From CAJQND01 sp051010055 (lineage in GTDB: Bacteria > Pseudomonadota > Alphaproteobacteria > Rhizobiales > CAJQND01), in contig JBPCVY010000260.1 in NCBI GenBank assembly GCA_051010055.1, positions 1 to 8,368 on the forward strand: DNA of 8,368 bases. Direction: 5' to 3'. The notes under the pieces were generated by a model. It ran no database searches, was not told where the DNA came from, and was given only the letters and a program-made list of their open reading frames with translations. Both the position numbers and the translations under genes were made by a program. Shown piece by piece: positions 6,686 through 8,368 of the stretch. Within the stretch, counting starts at the first letter, position 1, and each line of letters opens with the position of its first letter.

Positions 6686-7699
6686 CAAATTTTATCTGAT
6701 CCAGAAATAAACTTTGAAGAACTTTGGACGACTTTCTACAAACGATACCCCTTCTTCAAACTAAGAGATGTCGACTGGAACCGGCAATACGAAATCTACC
6801 GCCCGAATGTCAGCGAAAACACAAGCAACTAGGAACTCTTCGACATTTTCTTCCAGGTGCTTGCTCCATTGACCGATGGACATGTAGACCTCCTTGCGAA
6901 ATCCAAAGAAAAAGGCAAGACGCGTTCCTTTAATCCGGAAACAAAGCCGAAATTTTGGCAAGAGTTCACGAAAAAACAAATCAAACAACTTTTCGAAACA
7001 ACTAAGCAAACTCTTTCTGCAAACGGATTCGGAAAAATAAAGCGGACCAACGCCTGGATGCTCCGCTATGGCCGGTCGCAACGTTTCGCTTACCTGCGGA
7101 TATTGGAGCTGGAAGGCATCGGCAAACGGAAGCTCAACACGGCGCTGGATGATATCAGCAAGGAATTCCAATCCCTGGATGGCATCATCATAGATGTCCG
7201 CAACAATCCCGGCGGGGACGACAGCACCGTGCTTGCGATTGCGAGCAGATTTTGCAACACCGAAATGGTTGCCTTTCATAGAAAGACAAAAACCGGCCCC
7301 GGGGATAAAGATTTTTCGCCCCTTAAAACCTGGCGCGTTGGCCCGCACGGCGGAACACAATTTACCGGCCCGGTTGTTCTGTTGACCTGCGACGCGGTTT
7401 TCAGCGGCGCAGAGGTTTTCGCGCTTGTTATGAAGCAATTTCCTCATGTTACCATCATCGGCGATCACACCAACGGCATTTTTTCCTATCAGCTTGAGAA
7501 AAAGCTCCCAAATGGCTGGCGCTACAGCCTGTCCTACCAAGTTTATTTCTCCGCCGATATGGTTTGCTATGAAGCGGTGGGCGTTCCGCCGGACGTTGAG
7601 CTTTTGAACACCCGGGCTGATCTTGAAGCCGGCGAGGACCCTTTGATTACAACCGCCCTAGAGCTGCTGCGCTCCAAATCTCGGCAATCCCCGGCATGA
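6686..7699 (+). pseudogene. S41-family peptidase remnant: 5' end missing and an in-frame TAG
   Basis: One reading frame carries S41 peptidase sequence from about 6686 to the TGA at 7697-7699, interrupted by TAG at 6830-6832. Before the stop it reads DPEINFEELWTTFYKRYPFF, then LRDVDWNRQYEIYRPNV. After it come ELFDIFFQVLAPLTDGHVDL, DGIIIDVRNNPGGDD (the S41 core), VFSGAEVF with the likely nucleophile Ser (7403-7405), and VTIIGDHTNG. The DGH His (6881-6883) and the Ser survive. The C-terminal-processing-peptidase Lys (usual VGEKT) is His here, which points to the Tricorn/IRBP-like side of S41 rather than CtpA. Upstream, the frame closes at TAA 6683-6685 and no start codon or signal peptide can be found; related exported enzymes carry some tens of further residues here. 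A GTG at 6857 could open the rest (280 codons) but has no Shine-Dalgarno. The gene is probably dead. A sequencing error at the TAG would not restore the missing start. Confidence 0.8.
6689..6718 (-). promoter_or_regulatory. Candidate promoter for the amidinotransferase-NRPS-PPTase operon
   Basis: On the minus strand there is a TTCAAA -35-like box (6718-6713), an 18-base spacer and a TAAAAT -10-like box (6694-6689). A start a few bases on would give a leader of about 65 bases. The box lies inside the 5' end of the S41 remnant, so the operon would borrow remnant DNA as its promoter. Resemblance only; no operator is recognisable. Confidence 0.25.
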
Positions 7700-7714
7700 A
7701 CAAATCCTGCTTCT

Positions 7715-8368
7715 TCACGCCGCAAGCTCCGGCCAAAGCTTCACGATGAGCTCGAAACCTGCAAGCTGGAGCGCGTAAATCTCCAATGTGTGCCGGCCAG
7801 TGAAATGGAGCACACCGGCAATGAGTTCTGGCGGCTGGATGCGGCTTGGCCCGCGCCGGAAGTGAAAAAGCACGAACGCCAGGGCGCTGATCCCGGCAAC
7901 AAACCCCACGAACCCGGCCCCCGCAAATCCATATTCAACCTGTTCACGCCAGATATAGACGGCCACAGCGGCAAAACACGCCAGCACCCGCATGGCCCCG
8001 AATGCTTGCGAGCCGCTCTTCCTCTCAGCGCCGTCAACATGCACGCGCTGGAAAAAACCGAACAGGGCCCACAGCCACCCTTCCGCGCCATAATCAACAA
8101 TGCCCCCGGTAAAAGGCGCCGCCGCCACCAGCCCCGCCAGCACAGCTGCAAATGCCGGCCAGCCATACCGGCGAAGGAATTCTTTCACATATGGCCGCAC
8201 GAGGCGGATGAAATAGAAACTTAAAAGTATGTTCGGCGCAACCCAGTCCCAATCCGCATTCCAGCTTTCCAGAACCGTCAGCAGCACCCCCAGCCCAACC
8301 CAGCGCAGCGGGGCGGTGCGGGTTTCCGCAAAGCCCAGAAAAAAGAAGAAAACCGGCGCTGCCAGGCG
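7715..8368 (-). CDS. Polytopic membrane protein, possibly TraX/acyltransferase-like (3' part only)
   Basis: The frame is open from the right edge to TGA 7717-7715, giving 217 residues of a protein whose start lies outside the window. It is strongly hydrophobic, with roughly six or seven membrane spans, for example RLAAPVFFFFLGFA at the window edge, FAAVLAGLVAAAPF, MRVLACFAAVAVYIW, FVGFVAGISALAFVLF and the final LHFTGRHTLEIYALQLAGF. The RLAAPVFFFFLG opening and the closing GRHTLEIYALQL resemble the TraX and membrane acyltransferase families, where such segments recur, but this is recognition by eye and only tentative. A GTG at 8287 is in frame, but the coding sequence clearly continues upstream of it. 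Codons are noticeably richer in G+C than in the biosynthetic genes. It converges on the S41 remnant with only 15 bases between the two stops; no terminator hairpin is visible there. Confidence 0.6.
   Translation of the reverse strand, partial: RLAAPVFFFFLGFAETRTAPLRWVGLGVLLTVLESWNADWDWVAPNILLSFYFIRLVRPYVKEFLRRYGWPAFAAVLAGLVAAAPFTGGIVDYGAEGWLWALFGFFQRVHVDGAERKSGSQAFGAMRVLACFAAVAVYIWREQVEYGFAGAGFVGFVAGISALAFVLFHFRRGPSRIQPPELIAGVLHFTGRHTLEIYALQLAGFELIVKLWPELAA

Noticed and set aside
6761..7540. A 259-codon minus-strand frame opposite the S41 remnant
   Set aside because: The plus strand carries clear S41 motifs through this stretch, so the minus frame is a shadow.
6686..7699. S41 peptidase as a product-degrading or self-protection enzyme of the operon
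   Set aside because: It is on the opposite strand, lacks its start, carries a nonsense codon, and the known epsilon-polylysine-degrading enzymes belong to other peptidase families.
1..8368. CRISPR arrays, tRNA or rRNA genes, insertion sequences, integrases
   Set aside because: I read both strands and saw no repeat-spacer arrays, tRNA-like cloverleafs, rRNA sequence, transposase motifs or flanking direct repeats.

Overview
The window reads as a piece of a bacterial chromosome, most likely from a proteobacterium of moderate GC. That placement is an inference from gene style, Shine-Dalgarno sites and protein resemblance; nothing in the window fixes the taxon. The layout, left to right, is: the 5' part of a gene for a small exported protein (minus strand, cut by the left edge); a three-gene minus-strand biosynthetic unit from 6618 down to 410; a broken plus-strand S41-peptidase gene (about 6686-7699); and the 3' part of a minus-strand gene for a polytopic membrane protein (7715 to the right edge).

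The centre of interest is the three-gene unit. In transcription order it encodes an L-arginine:glycine amidinotransferase-family enzyme (6618-5569), a 1457-residue membrane-bound single-module NRPS of the epsilon-poly-L-lysine synthetase (Pls) type (5504-1131), and an Sfp-type 4'-phosphopantetheinyl transferase (1147-410) whose start overlaps the NRPS end by 17 bases. A simple reading is as follows. The transferase converts the NRPS carrier domain to its holo form. The NRPS activates one amino acid and joins copies of it without a canonical condensation or thioesterase domain, using the membrane-embedded C-terminal region. The amidinotransferase moves an amidino group from arginine onto an amine, either making the monomer or capping amines of the product. 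The expected product is a small guanidino-containing, probably cationic peptide or isopeptide homopolymer. I know of no described system with this exact trio, but I could not search for one.

Features that set this NRPS apart are an added N-terminal membrane helix before the adenylation domain, an acidic residue in the predicted substrate pocket, and a 64-base leader between the first two genes made almost entirely of small inverted repeats. The amidinotransferase carries Tyr/Ser where human AGAT has Asn300/Met302, so glycine is probably not its acceptor. The phosphopantetheinyl transferase lacks the usual His of its SHS motif.

The S41 gene to the right has lost its start and signal-peptide region exactly where the upstream region of the biosynthetic operon begins, and it carries an in-frame TAG. 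This suggests that the operon arrived by a rearrangement that truncated a resident gene. Base composition also changes along the window: hand counts of single 60-base lines give 24/60 G+C at 1801-1860, 20/60 at 6961-7020 and 43/60 at 8281-8340.
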